Assembly (NCBI GenBank): GCA_033296885.1
Contig: MU863942.1
Coordinates: 124,001-188,000, forward strand
Source: Triangularia verruculosa
Taxonomy: Eukaryota > Ascomycota > Sordariomycetes > Sordariales > Podosporaceae
Direction of reading: 5' to 3'
Length of the DNA: 64,000 bases
Below the pieces are notes generated by a model, which worked only from the letters and a program-made list of their open reading frames with translations, did not search any database and was not told the DNA's origin. Positions 35,419 through 46,703 of this stretch are shown piece by piece. Position 1 is the first letter of the stretch. Every line of letters starts with the position of its first letter. The position numbers and the translations under genes were made by a program.

Positions 35419-36695
35419 CTTTGCAGATCACAGCGAAGAGAAAGCCGATAATCCGTCGACGAAAGAATCGTAGCCAGATGCCCCATTTTGTGTATTCTGA
35501 CCTCTGTTGTCGTTTACTCCTGGATGAACAGGGGGTGAGTGCGGCTCAGCAGCTCAGCTCCGAAGGCTAACACCAAACCAAGTCAATAATGTCATGGCGG
35601 AAATGACCTAAAGCGCCTTCGTCACGGCCATCCTCCTGGACAGCAAATCAGCAAGAATCTATGACTGTCGCGCCTCTGGTCTATTGATCAAGCAAGTCAT
35701 CTGCTCGTGACAAGAAGCGCCGTGACCAGGGTCACGCTGTAAAGCGTGTACGCGCTAGCAGTTGGTGAGAAGGAACAGAATGCGAAGGCTGAGGCACAGT
35801 GTTTGCCAAGGGCTTGAATCATGAGAAAATGTCGCCAGTTCATGAGGTAGGAGTGCGAGATTTCTTTTAGTGTTACTAAGCTAAAGGCCGTTCCAGCGCC
35901 CTCAGCATCATCCCCGATGTCATCCCAGCGTGATTCACGGCTTCATTCTGCGATACATGGAGAGGAAGGCGCTAAAGACCTCTGCTCATCGCCAGACTGT
36001 GGATTATATCGTAATGTTTTATGATACCGTAGGTATATTGAAGCTGATTACCTGCGTGTTCACAAGAACCTCGTGGTTTGTCTTGGTAACTCTTACAAGA
36101 TGATGCTACAGGGTCTCTGGGCGTAATTATAAAAAGACATTCATCTACCGTACGGTACGATTCATACCCATAGAAGTCATGAGTCGGGCATAACCTAGAA
36201 GGCTGATAGCAAAGTAAGGTACCTACCTAACTTGAACCATCAGCCCCACCTCACATCGACTCAAACTGGATGTGCACATTTCAATTCCTGTGAATTCATG
36301 GCCACGGGTCAGATAAGTCTGCTTTGCAACATGAATCACAGACAGTCGTTCGGCTCTACCCGGTCCCGGACTCCAGGGCCGCTCTACCAGCAACTGAGCG
36401 GTCAAAAATGATGTCATCTTCGTGACGGACGCGCCGAGCGCGTGAAAAACATGGGTTTGATATGGGAATGATCATGTTGGGCATGAACAAATTGACTGAA
36501 GACATATCTCAAGGCGGCCCAAGGTTGGATTCGGATTCTAGATGCGATATTTCCGCTTCGGTTGCACCATGCATGCACCCCACAACCGCTGTTCAAGCCC
36601 CGTGATTGCAGTTGCAGGAAAGTCGTGGAGCCGGAGGCAAATGCCGTCGTCTTGATGTAGATTGATTCAATACCAGGCCGTCTTGTCAGTGGCGC

Positions 36696-36721
36696 GGCTA
36701 GGGTGTAACGTCGATTTAGCC
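36696..36721. promoter_or_regulatory. Paired GGCTAR (XlnR/XLR-1-type) elements upstream of AA9
   Basis: GGCTAG at 36696-36701 on the plus strand and GGCTAAA at 36721-36715 on the minus strand lie 278-303 bp upstream of the AA9 ATG. GGCTAR is the known core of the fungal xylanolytic/cellulolytic activator XlnR/XLR-1. The motif is short, so chance occurrence is possible. Confidence 0.4.
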
Positions 36722-36907
36722 TGTCGGGACAAGACGGTACGTGCCTACTCGGAGCCTTTCAACGGTCCAACGCGGGCGAGAACCCGGGAATGGAGAGTAG
36801 AAAAGGCCTCCGCCAAGTCGATTAGGTCTTGTTCCCGGATCACGGAAGAAAGCCCAATCTGGGGTAAGCAGGGCATATGGGCATGACCCTGGCCTATAGC
36901 AACAGTG

Positions 36908-36914
36908 TATAAAA
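36908..36914 (+). promoter_or_regulatory. TATA box of the AA9 gene
   Basis: TATAAAA, 91 bp upstream of the ATG at 36999, typical of strongly inducible cellulase genes. Confidence 0.65.
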
Positions 36915-36998
36915 GTGAGGTCTGATGTCTAATCCGTCTTCAAGTGGTGGCTATCTAGCGCAAAAAACACATCTCTGTCGGCTGCACCATCATTCACT

Positions 36999-37891
36999 AT
37001 GTTGGCTTCTCTCGCTCTCGTGCTCAGCACCGCGCTCAGCGCCACCGCCCATTACACTCTTCCCCGTGTCGGCAATGGTGCTGACTGGCAGCACGTTCGC
37101 CGTGCCGACAGTATGTCACCCCCTGACTCACTCCGTGGCGATAAACGGGGCGAGCGAGCTTGAGTACAAGGGCTCAACTAACGAGGTTCGTGATAGACTG
37201 GCAGGACAATGGGTTCGTCGGAAGCGTGAACTCCCAGCAAATCCGGTGCTTCCAGAACTCGAATGCTGGAGCTTCCCAAACCTACAATGTCAGCGCAGGC
37301 TCCCAGCTGACTTATTATGTCAACCCCAACGCCTATCACCCTGGGTAAGTCCGAGCATCTTGTTTTGTTTGTTGTGAGATAATAGCAGGGCAGCTGACCA
37401 ACTCGATTGTTAGGCCGATGCAATTTTACATGGCTCGTGTGCCTGATGGACAGGATGTTACCAGATGGGATGGCTCTGGTTCAGTTTGGTTCAAGATCTA
37501 TCACGAGCAGCCCACATTTGGCCAACAGCTTGGCTGGCCCAGTCTGAGTACGTTTAATCATCAATCTCTTGATTCATGCTGCCTGCAATACTAACTGGAT
37601 GTTAAAGACAAGGGCTCTTTCCCCGTCACCATCCCGCGCTGCATTCGCTCTGGCTACTACTTGCTCCGTGCTGAGCATATCGCCCTCCACTCTGCATCGA
37701 GCCCAGGAGGCGCCCAGTTCTACATCTCCTGCGCACAGATTGGCGTCACTGGTGGCGGCAGCACCGAACCAAGCAACAAGGTCTCGTTCCCCGGTGCCTA
37801 CTCCGCCAGCGACCCCGGCATCCAGATCAACATCAACTGGCCCATTCCTACCTCTTATCGCAACCCTGGTCCCCCGGTTTTCCAGTGCTAA
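36999..37891 (+). CDS. AA9 lytic polysaccharide monooxygenase (former GH61)
   Basis: Exons 36999-37110, 37197-37344, 37414-37547 and 37608-37891 give 225 aa. Donors are GTATGT, GTAAGT, GTACGT; the last intron has a CTAAC branch point at 37591-37595. The signal peptide MLASLALVLSTALSATA is cleaved to expose His1 (HYTLPRVG), the first copper ligand. The second ligand is in NAYHPGPMQFYMARVP. The axial-Tyr region with its Gln/His partners is visible in RSGYYLLRAEHIALH and GGAQFYISCAQI. The C-terminus ends FQC. No CBM1 is attached. AA9 enzymes oxidatively cleave cellulose (or xyloglucan) at C1/C4 using copper and H2O2/O2. It converges with a cellobiose-dehydrogenase-type gene whose family can feed electrons or peroxide to AA9. 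Confidence 0.93.
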
Positions 37892-38484
37892 GCGCTTAAA
37901 TCTTGACCCTTCACCTCAGTCCGTCAAGATTCCGTGTTGGTACGGGTAATGGCGTTGAGAAGGGAACTGAAGGCGGTGTCACAGCCCCCTTTTACCCCTG
38001 ACGCACGGACCAGTGATCTGAACATGGCAACAATGATCTCAGCTCAGTATTCCGGAACTATCGGCTTCATGAAGATCACCCAGCTGGTTGAATTGTCCGG
38101 CCATGTGGATATTTGATACTTCACCTGTATATATCACAATTACACTTACGTACATATCTTCCTCGCGCATCTCGTCTCAACAGTGCCTCTTGTCTGGTTG
38201 AGGTGGGCTGTCACTTGTCGTTTCTCTGCCATTGTTTGAACAGAGAGGCAGATAGACACTCCGCAACTAAGAGGCGTTTCGCACATATGTACGTGACGTA
38301 TAGTAAATAACACTGTAGAATTTGAATATTGGCCATGCTTCAGAATGCCTATGTTCGTCTGTTACTTATTTCCATGAAACCAACCGGTCGCCATCCTCCC
38401 GTCCATACACAAAATAAAACCCCCACGCTCACTGAGCCGCTGGTGAAGGAACTAACCTGCCAGCTTCAGACCCCTTGGTGGAAC
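37892..38484. other. Convergent 3' spacer between AA9 and AA3 genes
   Basis: 593 bp; no gene seen, presumed to hold both 3' untranslated regions. Confidence 0.5.
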
Positions 38485-40614
38485 TTAGGATGTGGGAAGA
38501 GCAAGAATCTTTCTTGCCGCGTGCTCTGAGACAATGATAATGGCAGCAGACGGGTTGGCAGTGATCATACCGGGGAATATGGAAGCGTCGACAACGAAAA
38601 TGTTGTCAGTGCCATACAACTTGGTGTTCAAGTCGACTACTGACGTTCCACCGGTCCTGCCATCATCAGTGCCCATCTTGGCAGTTCCAATCCAGTGGTT
38701 GGAGCCTCGACGGCCTGGAATCGCGGGGATCTTTGTCTTCGTGTTAGTCTCTGAGTTTAACGGGAGAAGTTGAGATTGGAGCGGACATACTGAGTTCACA
38801 AACTGCTCCGCTGAGACACCTGGTCTCGGGGTGATCCAAGTCAAGCCAGCCACATTAGCCAGAGAATTCTGAAGGCTGATGAGACCTTCCACGACTGCCT
38901 CCTTGTCATGTTCGGTTCGCAAATAGGGAGGCGTAGACACAACCGTGTTGAGTTGACGAGTGATGGTCATTCTGCCACGAGAAGTCGACCCGGTGCCAAG
39001 ATACTGGGTTACTGTCATCGATGCTGTTGTCCAAAACCGTCAGTAATCTTCAGGTTTGTCGCCTAGTCTCATTCCACCTACTATTGGTAAGACCCTCCAC
39101 TCGGGCTTGCCAGTGAAGGTGTCTGTTGATACCGTCCCGACCCTTGATAATCTCCCAAAACTAGGTGTACCATATGTCAGCAACGTTCGATGTATTTTAG
39201 GATTTGGTTGAACATACGATGGGCCCAATATTTGGGGCTGCCTGGGCAAATGGCCCAGTTCGGTTGGCCAAATACGTCTCTGCATCACTGGCAATTGGGG
39301 TTCTCCAGGCAGCATAATAATCATAAAATACAACATCAGGATGAGCCACCTCGATATCGGTGCCAACGTGGTCATTCAAGTTATAGCCAACTGGGAGGTT
39401 GATCCACTGGTCAGAGCTGATCATTGTAGGACCATCTGTAGAGTTTTTGACAATGTTGAGCTGATCTGTCGGACCAATACCGCCTTGGAGACAGTTAGCA
39501 CGTCATTCATGCAAACCTCGGTCAGAAGTCAAAAATTGGGGACTTACTCCTAAACAAAAGTTTTGCAGATCCAAAGGCACCGGCTGCCGAGATGACACGA
39601 CCTGTAGTTGGCGTCAAGTTCACAGTACCAGCGTGTCCACCACGGTTACATTCCACCTCAACTCCTGTGGCACGGCCACCGGTGCGAATGATCCGCTTGG
39701 CGATCGTATTGGTCCAGAGCGTGAATGTGCTTCGGCCGCTCGCTGTGACAAGGTATGTGGCCAAAGGTCCACCCCTTTCACCACCCGAGAACATGAAGGT
39801 ACTATGTCCAATCGTGCGGTTCTTCTTCTCAGGGGTTTCGTTGGCGACCACATACTCCCAGCCAGCCGCTCGAAGACTGCCCCCCAGCACATCGAATCCC
39901 TGTGACAAATACCTCTTGCCATCCACTGACGGGGTGATAGTTCCGGGTATTCTCGAGAAGACACGGTCGGTGGCTGCTGCAAGATCCTTGGTCTGCCAGC
40001 CGGCAGGGAAGTTGGTGTCCCAGTCCTCTGGGTGCGGCTTCCACCACAGGCCTGCATTCACTGCCGTTCCACCTCCAAGAACACAACCAGCCATCTGATC
40101 AATATCGGTGCAAGAAATACCTGTAGGGTCGGCCCAGATCTAGCAAGCTATTAGTGGCAAGTCTCGCCAGGAGCGGTGAGCTCAGGAGCGATATGGAAAC
40201 GTCGGATGTCTTTGTGCAAGGGGGGTGTTCCTTTTCTCTTGTGTCTTACCTGGTTACAAAGCCCCGGAACATCGAACCTTGTTAAATTGGTGCCCTGAAG
40301 CCATGTGGGCTTCATTGTGCCGCCCCATCTGCCCGACGACGGTGGTCCCTTTTCAATCAACAGAACCTTATGACCAGCTTCGCTAAGCCGGTCAGCCATT
40401 GGAATGCCGCCGGCTCCGGAACCCACGATGATGTAGTCATAAGTCGCGTCTGAGGGAACCGTTCCACAGGTTGTCTGCGCTGCCCCTGACTGGAACCCTG
40501 TCAAAACCATAAAAGTCAGATGTCTGCAGCGAGATTGGGAGTTAGTCTTTGACGGCCGAACTCACATAGTGAGACAATCGTGGCGGTGACCGCCAATCGG
40601 GAAGAGATGGGCAT
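38485..40614 (-). CDS. Secreted GMC flavoprotein, cellobiose-dehydrogenase-type dehydrogenase domain (AA3) without cytochrome domain
   Basis: Seven exons: 40614-40566, 40497-40250, 40139-39548, 39483-39218, 39160-39082, 39023-38791 and 38736-38485, giving 572 aa. All are in phase with canonical GT-AG ends. The last intron (54 bp) leaves the frame open if retained. The signal peptide MPISSRLAVTATIVSLWFQSGAAQ runs almost directly into the FAD motif YDYIIVGSGAGGIPMADRL. CDH-like blocks follow: EKGPPSSGRWGGT, NLTRFDVPGLCNQIW, GCVLGGGTAVNAGLWWKP, and the C-terminal GSNHWIGTAKMG...TANPSAAII with catalytic His and Asn. Full CDH proteins begin with a b-type cytochrome domain, which is absent here, so direct electron transfer to AA9 is unlikely. 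Oxidation of cello-oligosaccharides or related sugars, perhaps making H2O2, is the inferred role. Confidence 0.88.
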
Positions 40615-41607
40615 GGTGAGAGACGTTCAGGAATCAAGTGGGTGAATACAGTGGTCTCAAAACTCCAACGGGGGCTGGATATTACCAAGGTCGAAGGGCT
40701 TTTAGTACTTCCACATTCCCAACTCCAAGCTGCCAGGCTAAGGTAATCTATTTCTCTTCCATTCCTCCACTCGAACCCCGCTCCAGGCATTGGCAGGTAC
40801 CTCTTGAAACCATCACCACCACGCCGCTTCCCACACTTCAGCCGTGGATCCCCGATCAGGGATGCGGAGAATTTTCCATGTCAAGCATGAAGCCCAATGC
40901 GAGCTGTATTAGCCGGTGCAACGATGAACATCTGAAATTGGGCACAGGCTCGGCCCAAGAGCTTGTCTGCTTCCTGTTTCATGGTTCAATTGGGCGGGGA
41001 AGGTATCCAAGGAACTGGAAGGTATATTGCCATGACACCCTTTGCTCTGACCGCGTGATGGCCTCCCTATGGTTCGGACACTCCGTTCGGCCAGGATACA
41101 GTGCCCGGACATGCAGAAGATCCCCGTATTAGCTTTGTAACCCCTTACTCCTCCCAGGAACATAATTTCCAGGCATATTACACGCCCAGCTTGGGTTCCA
41201 TTTGTCCATCTTCTGTTTATCCAAAAGTTCCTCGGCTGAATCCTAGGGGCGATCGGCATAGGGGTTGGTCTCTTTCGAAACGAAACATGCCCATGAACGA
41301 AGAAGGGGCGGTCGTTGGATCGCCGCTGGGCAGCATGGTGCGTCGGCGTGTGTCGTGTTCCCTCATTGTCGTCCGGGTCACGAGGGTGGGGTAAACACGA
41401 CTGCCGGGAAATGGGGACTTCCCCAGCTTTTCCCCAGATTAGAATGCTGCATCCGCTGCCAACGCGCCTGCATTTTCGGCTAATCATGTTGCCATCGCTC
41501 GCTCATCTTTGACACATGGCTTCTAGCGGCAGGTCCTTATTTCTGGGACCGGCAGTGCTAGAGCTAGCTCCACTGGGTCCGAAGAGCAGGTGAGTAGCCT
41601 GTAGGCG
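40615..41607. other. Intergenic region upstream of the AA3 gene
   Basis: About 1 kb with no gene seen; the AA3 promoter lies at its left end and the decayed ankyrin/HET block begins to its right. Confidence 0.45.
40736..40741 (+). promoter_or_regulatory. GGCTAA (XlnR-type) element upstream of the AA3 gene
   Basis: GGCTAA lies 122 bp upstream of the ATG at 40614 (which reads leftwards). It matches the same GGCTAR core found upstream of AA9. Confidence 0.35.
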
Positions 41608-42241
41608 TCATTCCACAGCAGAGGGCTTCGTTGACGGACCCAAATCGGACTTTGTGCTACTAGCGATGCTGTTCAGGTACTCCTGGACATGTACATGATT
41701 TCCGTGTTGCGCCAGCTCGCCCAGGCTCCAACGGTCATGTTTCCTGGCCCGACTCACGTCAAAGGAGTCAATGTTGGGATGGTTCCTGACAATCAAGCGA
41801 TGGCTCGCCATGGTCTTCATGTTAGCCCCAGTTTCCCTCAGAAACTTGACACAGCCCAGGAAACTATTCGAAGCGGCGATATGAGGTGGTGACAGCCCAG
41901 CACGTTCCGAGAAGTTGTCCACCGTAGCAGTGTGCTGTCTGAGCAGTTGTAGAACCTCTTCACCCCCGCTCAAAGCAGCGAAATGGGCAGGTGTCAAACC
42001 AGATTCATGAGTTCAAGCGACAGATCTGCCCCTGCTTTCAAAACCTAAGAGATCGACACATGGAAATGGCCCCGCGACAAGCTGCATGCAAGGGAGTTCT
42101 TCCATAGGTACTTGTTCCATAACGGAGTCCTCCACCAATCAGGGTACGTTCCCATCCTAGATTTGACACAGCAGATTTGGAAACCTTTGAGCAAACCAGC
42201 GAGTACGAAACCTTCCATGAGGTCCTCGCTGAGGCTGTCAT
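41608..42241 (-). pseudogene. Decayed ankyrin-repeat gene fragment, minus strand
   Basis: Ankyrin-type text is readable on the minus strand: GRTPLHAACRG (about 42115-42060), then TPAHFAALSGGEEVLQLLRQ and LSPPHIAASNSFLGCVKFL (41997-41830), then a tail ending at a stop at 41608. Between 42060 and 42000 the frame must be changed at least once to follow the repeat (text compatible with AGADLSL lies in another frame), so no single intact reading exists. No start codon or intact N-terminus is found. Such repeats normally sit at the C-terminus of fungal HET or NACHT (NLR-like) proteins, and a HET relic lies nearby on the same strand. Confidence 0.65.
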
Positions 42242-42358
42242 GGAAATCAGGTGTTTTGATTGAAAGCTCTGCTACGATTAATCACTTCCAAGGTTACTTT
42301 TCTAGGTATCTTGCTTGTTTAGGCTTGTATAAAGGGTGATACGAAAGCAGCAAAAGAG

Positions 42359-43107
42359 TTGTTGCGAAGCCCACTAGGTAAGGCGCCCTTGTTGAGATTA
42401 GAACTTCCATACAACTGTAGGACAAGAGTCAAGTCCTGCCATGAAATCTTCCGCGATTTTGGGGCCATTCGTTGGGCAACAGCACCCGGAAACCTCGCCA
42501 TTGTCTGGTTGCTCACCAGCCATGGAGCAGACCCGAGCAGGACCACCGGGTTTGGACTATATGCCGTTCATTTGGCGGCGGTCACGTCACAGCCTCAAGT
42601 TGCAGAGCGCCTCCTAGACATTCTTGAGACCAAGCACCCAGAGTGGTTTGAGAAGGAAAAGTTCGGTGCAGCAGAATCGCCTGCTCACCTGGTAGCTGCT
42701 TACATTCAGGGAACTGAAGGTACGAACCTTTAACTCGGCTCCTCTTCTGCGCAAAGATAGCAAGCAAGTGTCTCGACGGTGGGTTGGAATGTATGGGTCT
42801 TCGAGAACTGGAGATACTTACCTCCGATGGCCCAGGAGTATCATGAGGTCAATCTGGCGGAAGCGGATACGGACATGCCGAATCAGCTAAAGTTGCCAGT
42901 CAACACCTTGCATGAGACGGTACTACCCGTGCTGCCGCCATGGACAACGCCGATGCCGTCAAGGTGCTTTTGGACAATGGTCAGAGTTGCACTACAACTT
43001 TCACTTGCAAAGATGCTGGTAGTAGGATGCGAGGGACTGGATACGCTGCGAGGACTGCAACCGGGACTATCAACTCCAAGGCTCGGTACTATGTGTCAGG
43101 TCCTGTA
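42359..43107 (+). pseudogene. Decayed ankyrin-repeat gene fragment, plus strand
   Basis: Plus-strand ankyrin text: NLAIVWLLTSHGADPSRTTG and YAVHLAAVTSQPQVAERLLD (42490-42640), ESPAHLVAAYIQG (42675-42715), then, after frame changes, LHETV (about 42908) and AMDNADAVKVLLDNG (about 42936-42980). The last two pieces are contiguous in sequence but in different frames, so at least one indel has broken the gene. It has opposite polarity to the ankyrin fragment at 41.6-42.2 kb, suggesting either two genes or one gene rearranged by an inversion. Confidence 0.65.
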
Positions 43108-43139
43108 GGCCTTGAGGCAATATTTATCAACGATGCTGC

Positions 43140-44180
43140 CGTTACCAAGCCCCTAGTTCCAGCAGCGCTGACTTCGGTCCCCTGCACTTCAAGAATCGAA
43201 CGTGACACCAGCATTCCCGAAAGATGAAGGAGCCATGCAGTAGCTTGGAACGGATCTCCATTGTCACCTCTATGATGAGGGGCTCGCCCTCTTGCTGGGC
43301 CGGGGAGGCCTTGACCTGATACTTGAACTTGGCTAGGGCTGTGTCTCGGATTGTGGCATCATTTCTGCTGGATGTTACGAGGCCTAGTGTCCGAGTGGCT
43401 GCAATATCGATCACCGGTAGTGGTTGGACGGATCTTCAGAGACGACAATATCAGGCACCTTGGCAACCGGAGGCTGGTTTACGTATAGGTATGTATCGAT
43501 CCCCCCCCTAATCGGTCTTGCAATGGTCTGCAGATACCCAGAGCATCTTGGGAGCAAGCAGCCGTGCAAATTGGTCGCCACCCAAAGCGATAAGGTGAAG
43601 AGCCGGGTTACGAAACGATATTGTCCCGTCTTGCTCAGTATGCTTGTAAAGATAGCAATATAGAATGGTGCTGAATTCATTGTGTCAAGTGTGGTGTTTC
43701 GGCTGCATTGCTCGCTCTAGATAAAACTCAACATGCAAGCCGGCATTTGTCATGGTGGACGGGGAGGGGCTGATATCACCGAAGCTGGCAAAGAGTGCAG
43801 ACCTGGATGCCAAAAGACCAGAAAGATGGTTTTGGAGCACATCACTCTCCCCACACTGCCAGCAGAATATGTACTGGTCATTGGTCACTGAGAAAGCTGT
43901 CATTATCGCGGTGCTGCATTTTGACCCAGGAACAAAACTCGGTACCTTGGGTATCTTTGATGATCTCCTGCAGGCGCATAAAGGCGCGGTTACCCTCACC
44001 GTAGAGAAGAGGCATGTTCACGTTGGACAGCCCCATCAAACAATAAGTCAATAAGTCATGTCCCCTATACGAGTTGTCTGTCGTTTGGCTGCCCACCTCA
44101 TTTTACCGGCCACGCTGAGGCTGTCCAGGCCCAGGTAACCTGAGAGAATATCGACTTCGATTCCGGTGATTTAGCTGGTA
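43140..44180 (-). pseudogene. Decayed HET-domain gene fragment with an 8-bp tandem duplication
   Basis: Minus-strand text typical of the C-terminal half of HET domains: ITGIEVDILSGYLGLDSL (about 44170-44115), KMRWAAKRQTTRIGDM (44110-44063), CLMGLSNVNMPLLYGEGNRA (44038-43979), FMRLQEIIKD, and then in another frame SGLLASRSALFASFGDISP with MTNAGLHVEF (43830-43730). A perfect duplication of CAATAAGT (44041-44048 and 44049-44056) shifts the frame between TRIGDM and CLMGL; one copy alone would keep the conserved frame. An in-frame stop precedes ITGIE, and further shifts occur downstream. Weak HET-like text continues to about 43140. No intact product is possible. Confidence 0.7.
44041..44056. repeat. 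Perfect 8-bp tandem duplication (CAATAAGT x2) inside the HET relic
   Basis: Two adjacent copies of CAATAAGT with no bases between. It could be replication slippage or an unusually clean footprint from excision of a transposon with 8-bp target duplications. Confidence 0.6.
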
Positions 44181-45901
44181 AGCGTAGCAAAATCCAAGCC
44201 TCGGGGCTGCTCAGAGGAGGATTGGACACCTTTGAGCTTCATACCAAGAAACTTTTAGTTTTTAGAGTACCTTAAAGACAATATTAATAGATGCTATCAG
44301 TTCCTGCAGTGTCCAGCCCCGGGTAAGCCATCGACTGTGCCCAATTGCCCGCCCCGTACCGCGGATCCTCGCAAAGGCCTGTTGTTCTTCATCGCTATCG
44401 GGGTCGAGCTCAGAGTCGCAGCCCCTAGAATCATAGAAGTGAAGGAATTCAGCCTTGGCAGAGGTGAATTTTGAGTGTCAAGGGGAGCCCCTCTTTTACT
44501 GCATGCTGGTAGTAGTATGGTGTAATAGAATGCCGATCAATGATACGAACAGGCTTCCCACGAGGTCAGAGTGGCTACCAACTATGTATTAAAGCATGGC
44601 GATGATCCGGAACCAGAGCGGCGGGATCAGTACTCATCGATAATCATCGGAGGGGGGCTGGCGGACCCAGTACACTACGACAGAAGGCGGAGAGGTTGCC
44701 CGCCTTTAGGATTTCCATGTTACTATACCTGTCATCCCCACAGAGTTGTATCGGGCAAACATTCGAGTGCCCTGACTACCAGGTAGCCCGAAGCTCCGAA
44801 GGCGCCGAGGCGTGACAGCAGTTAGCCCAATATTCCCGCCATCAGGATGCGGTGTGGGCGTCTGGCGATGAAACTACCCCTGTCAACGACAACGAGCTAA
44901 GAGAGGGGGGGGGGTGTTATTAACAAACTGAAAAAAGACCAGGTGGGGGGTTATCAGATCGATTTGACAAGGGTGTCTCCTGGTGTAAACTCCACATAGC
45001 GGCATTTTCACCGGTTCGGCATCCTGTTCTCTCGTGATCTGTTATCCGACATGTTTTTATTATGGCTGGATCCTGGAAGTGCAGAATCCATTCGGCTCGT
45101 GTTATCGTTGTTTTATGTAACAGAAGACGAGATGTGTGGTGTCAGCGATTTCGGCTCAGGAAACGATCCGTGTGGGTGTGGGCCCCTAATCAAGCAGCCA
45201 ACCACGAGCTCGAAGCGGATCTGATAACTTTAATTTCCCCCCCCACCACCGACCCCCGATGGGCCCCTTTCGGATGCGCCTTGGAAGAAAAGGAGGGAGT
45301 GAAAACAAAATCATCACACCACGCCAGTAACCACGATGAGACCCATCCAACCGAGGCTTTCTGTCTCCCGCCTTCTTCCTGTGCTGCGGTCAGCGTGCGT
45401 ATCCGCTCGGCCAGTCAACATGAGATGTTGACTGGGGCAAGGCACCAGACTGTGATCCACCATGGCAATGATGGGAACGATTGAAGGCGTCTTGTACAGC
45501 AAAATGGCAGCATCCGAGTGCAAAAGCCCACTGGCCGGCCGAGAGCCAGAATCGGCGCATGGCCCGTCACTCCCGTCTGCATACCCCTCTCGAGTCTCCA
45601 GGCTCGTCTAGACCAGGATCACGATGGACGAGAACAATCATGCCACACATGGCTGAATCGATAGTGTCGATGTCGATGTCGCGTTGCTGCCACCCCATCA
45701 ATCGCCTGCAGCTGAGCTTCATGCTTTTCCAGGGTAACCTGGCTGTCGGGACAGGTCCCTTTTGCCGTTTTCTGGGCTTGCTTCCATACATATATCAGTT
45801 GTCTCCCTTTCGTGCCAGAGTAAGGAACAAGTTCTGAAGCACCTACCCCTCCAACACAGACACTTTGTAGAAAAAAAGCAAGCCAGCAGCCGTCAAGAAA
45901 G
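44181..45901. other. Intergenic region between HET relic and GNAT gene
   Basis: About 1.7 kb without a credible gene, with homopolymer G runs (44907-44916, 44945-44950). Open frames at 44571-44786 and 45062-45484 show no domain and no splice support. It may include more decayed sequence. Confidence 0.4.
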
Positions 45902-46703
45902 ATGGTCCACGTCCTTCTTCCCGCCCTCATTCCCGACATCAAGCGCGTGTACGAGGCCTACTTTGCCGCTTTCCACAATGATCCCATGGGCGAGATCATG
46001 CTCAATATCCTCTTCCCCGGCGGCAATGTGAACACGCCAGAGTTCCGCGAGGAGCACGCCAAGGGCACACTTGCCTGGTGGCACCAGTCTGATTCCCAGT
46101 ACACCTACAAGTGCGTCGACACCGACAATGGTGATATCGTCGGCATGGGTCTCATGGATGTGATCCTGCGCCGTCGCTCCGAGGAGGAGCGCGCCTTCCA
46201 AGGCATTCCATGGCTCGAGGGTGAAGCCAAGGAGCGCGCTGAAAAGGTGCTGAAGCCTCTCCACGACATTCGGGAACAGCTCTTTGGCGATCAGCAATAC
46301 ATCTGTACGTTATTACTCTCACTGTGCCACACAAAAGGATCCTAACCATGCGTCCTCCTTTCCAGATGTTCACGTCATTGGTGTCCTCCCTGAGCATCAG
46401 GGCAAACAGGCCGGCGCTGCCCTTGCTGGCTGGGGCCTCAGCTTTGTCGATTACACAAACCTCCCCTTGTACTTTGAAGCCTCCCCCTCGTCTGTAGGCC
46501 TCTACGAGAAGCTGGGCTACGAGCGTCTAAAGGAGACCATCGTCCACAAGGCCGAGACCCTGGGCACCACCACTGACATCTCCGTACCCCTCATGGTCAA
46601 GATGCCCAAGGCTGCCGGCGGTATGAGCTTTTACGAGTGGAAGGAGAAGGGATATCCCAAGTTCAATGCCCCCACTCCCGCCTCCAAGAAGCAAAGGCTT
46701 TAA
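45902..46703 (+). CDS. GCN5-related N-acetyltransferase (GNAT) family protein
   Basis: Exons 45902-46304 and 46366-46703 are joined across a 61-bp GTACGT...TTCCAG intron (T|AT, restoring YVHVIGVLPEHQG), giving 246 aa. The acetyl-CoA-binding motif A is in IGVLPEHQGKQAGAALAGWG; the following helix and PLYFEASPSSVGLYEKLGY match motif B, the usual end of the GNAT fold. The N-terminal half (about 1-125) carries the acceptor-side helices (IKRVYEAYFAAFHNDPMGEI) seen in fungal small-molecule acetyltransferases. The substrate cannot be inferred. No targeting signal is seen. Confidence 0.9.

Larger units (their letters stand above)
35419..36998. other. 1.6-kb intergenic region upstream of the vWA and AA9 genes
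   Basis: No supportable gene. Minus-strand frames at 36223-36417 and 36414-36596 are short and unrecognisable. The right part holds the AA9 promoter elements described separately. Confidence 0.45.

Noticed and set aside
36330..36400. tRNA-like stretch on the minus strand (A-box-like GCTCAGTTGCTGGTAGAGC)
   Set aside because: The A-box spacing is wrong, no GGTTCRANNCC B-box follows, and no cloverleaf could be drawn.
44571..44786. Plus-strand frame with IIIGGGLADP resembling a dinucleotide-binding loop
   Set aside because: The resemblance is a single short stretch, with no downstream FAD-family text or splice continuation.
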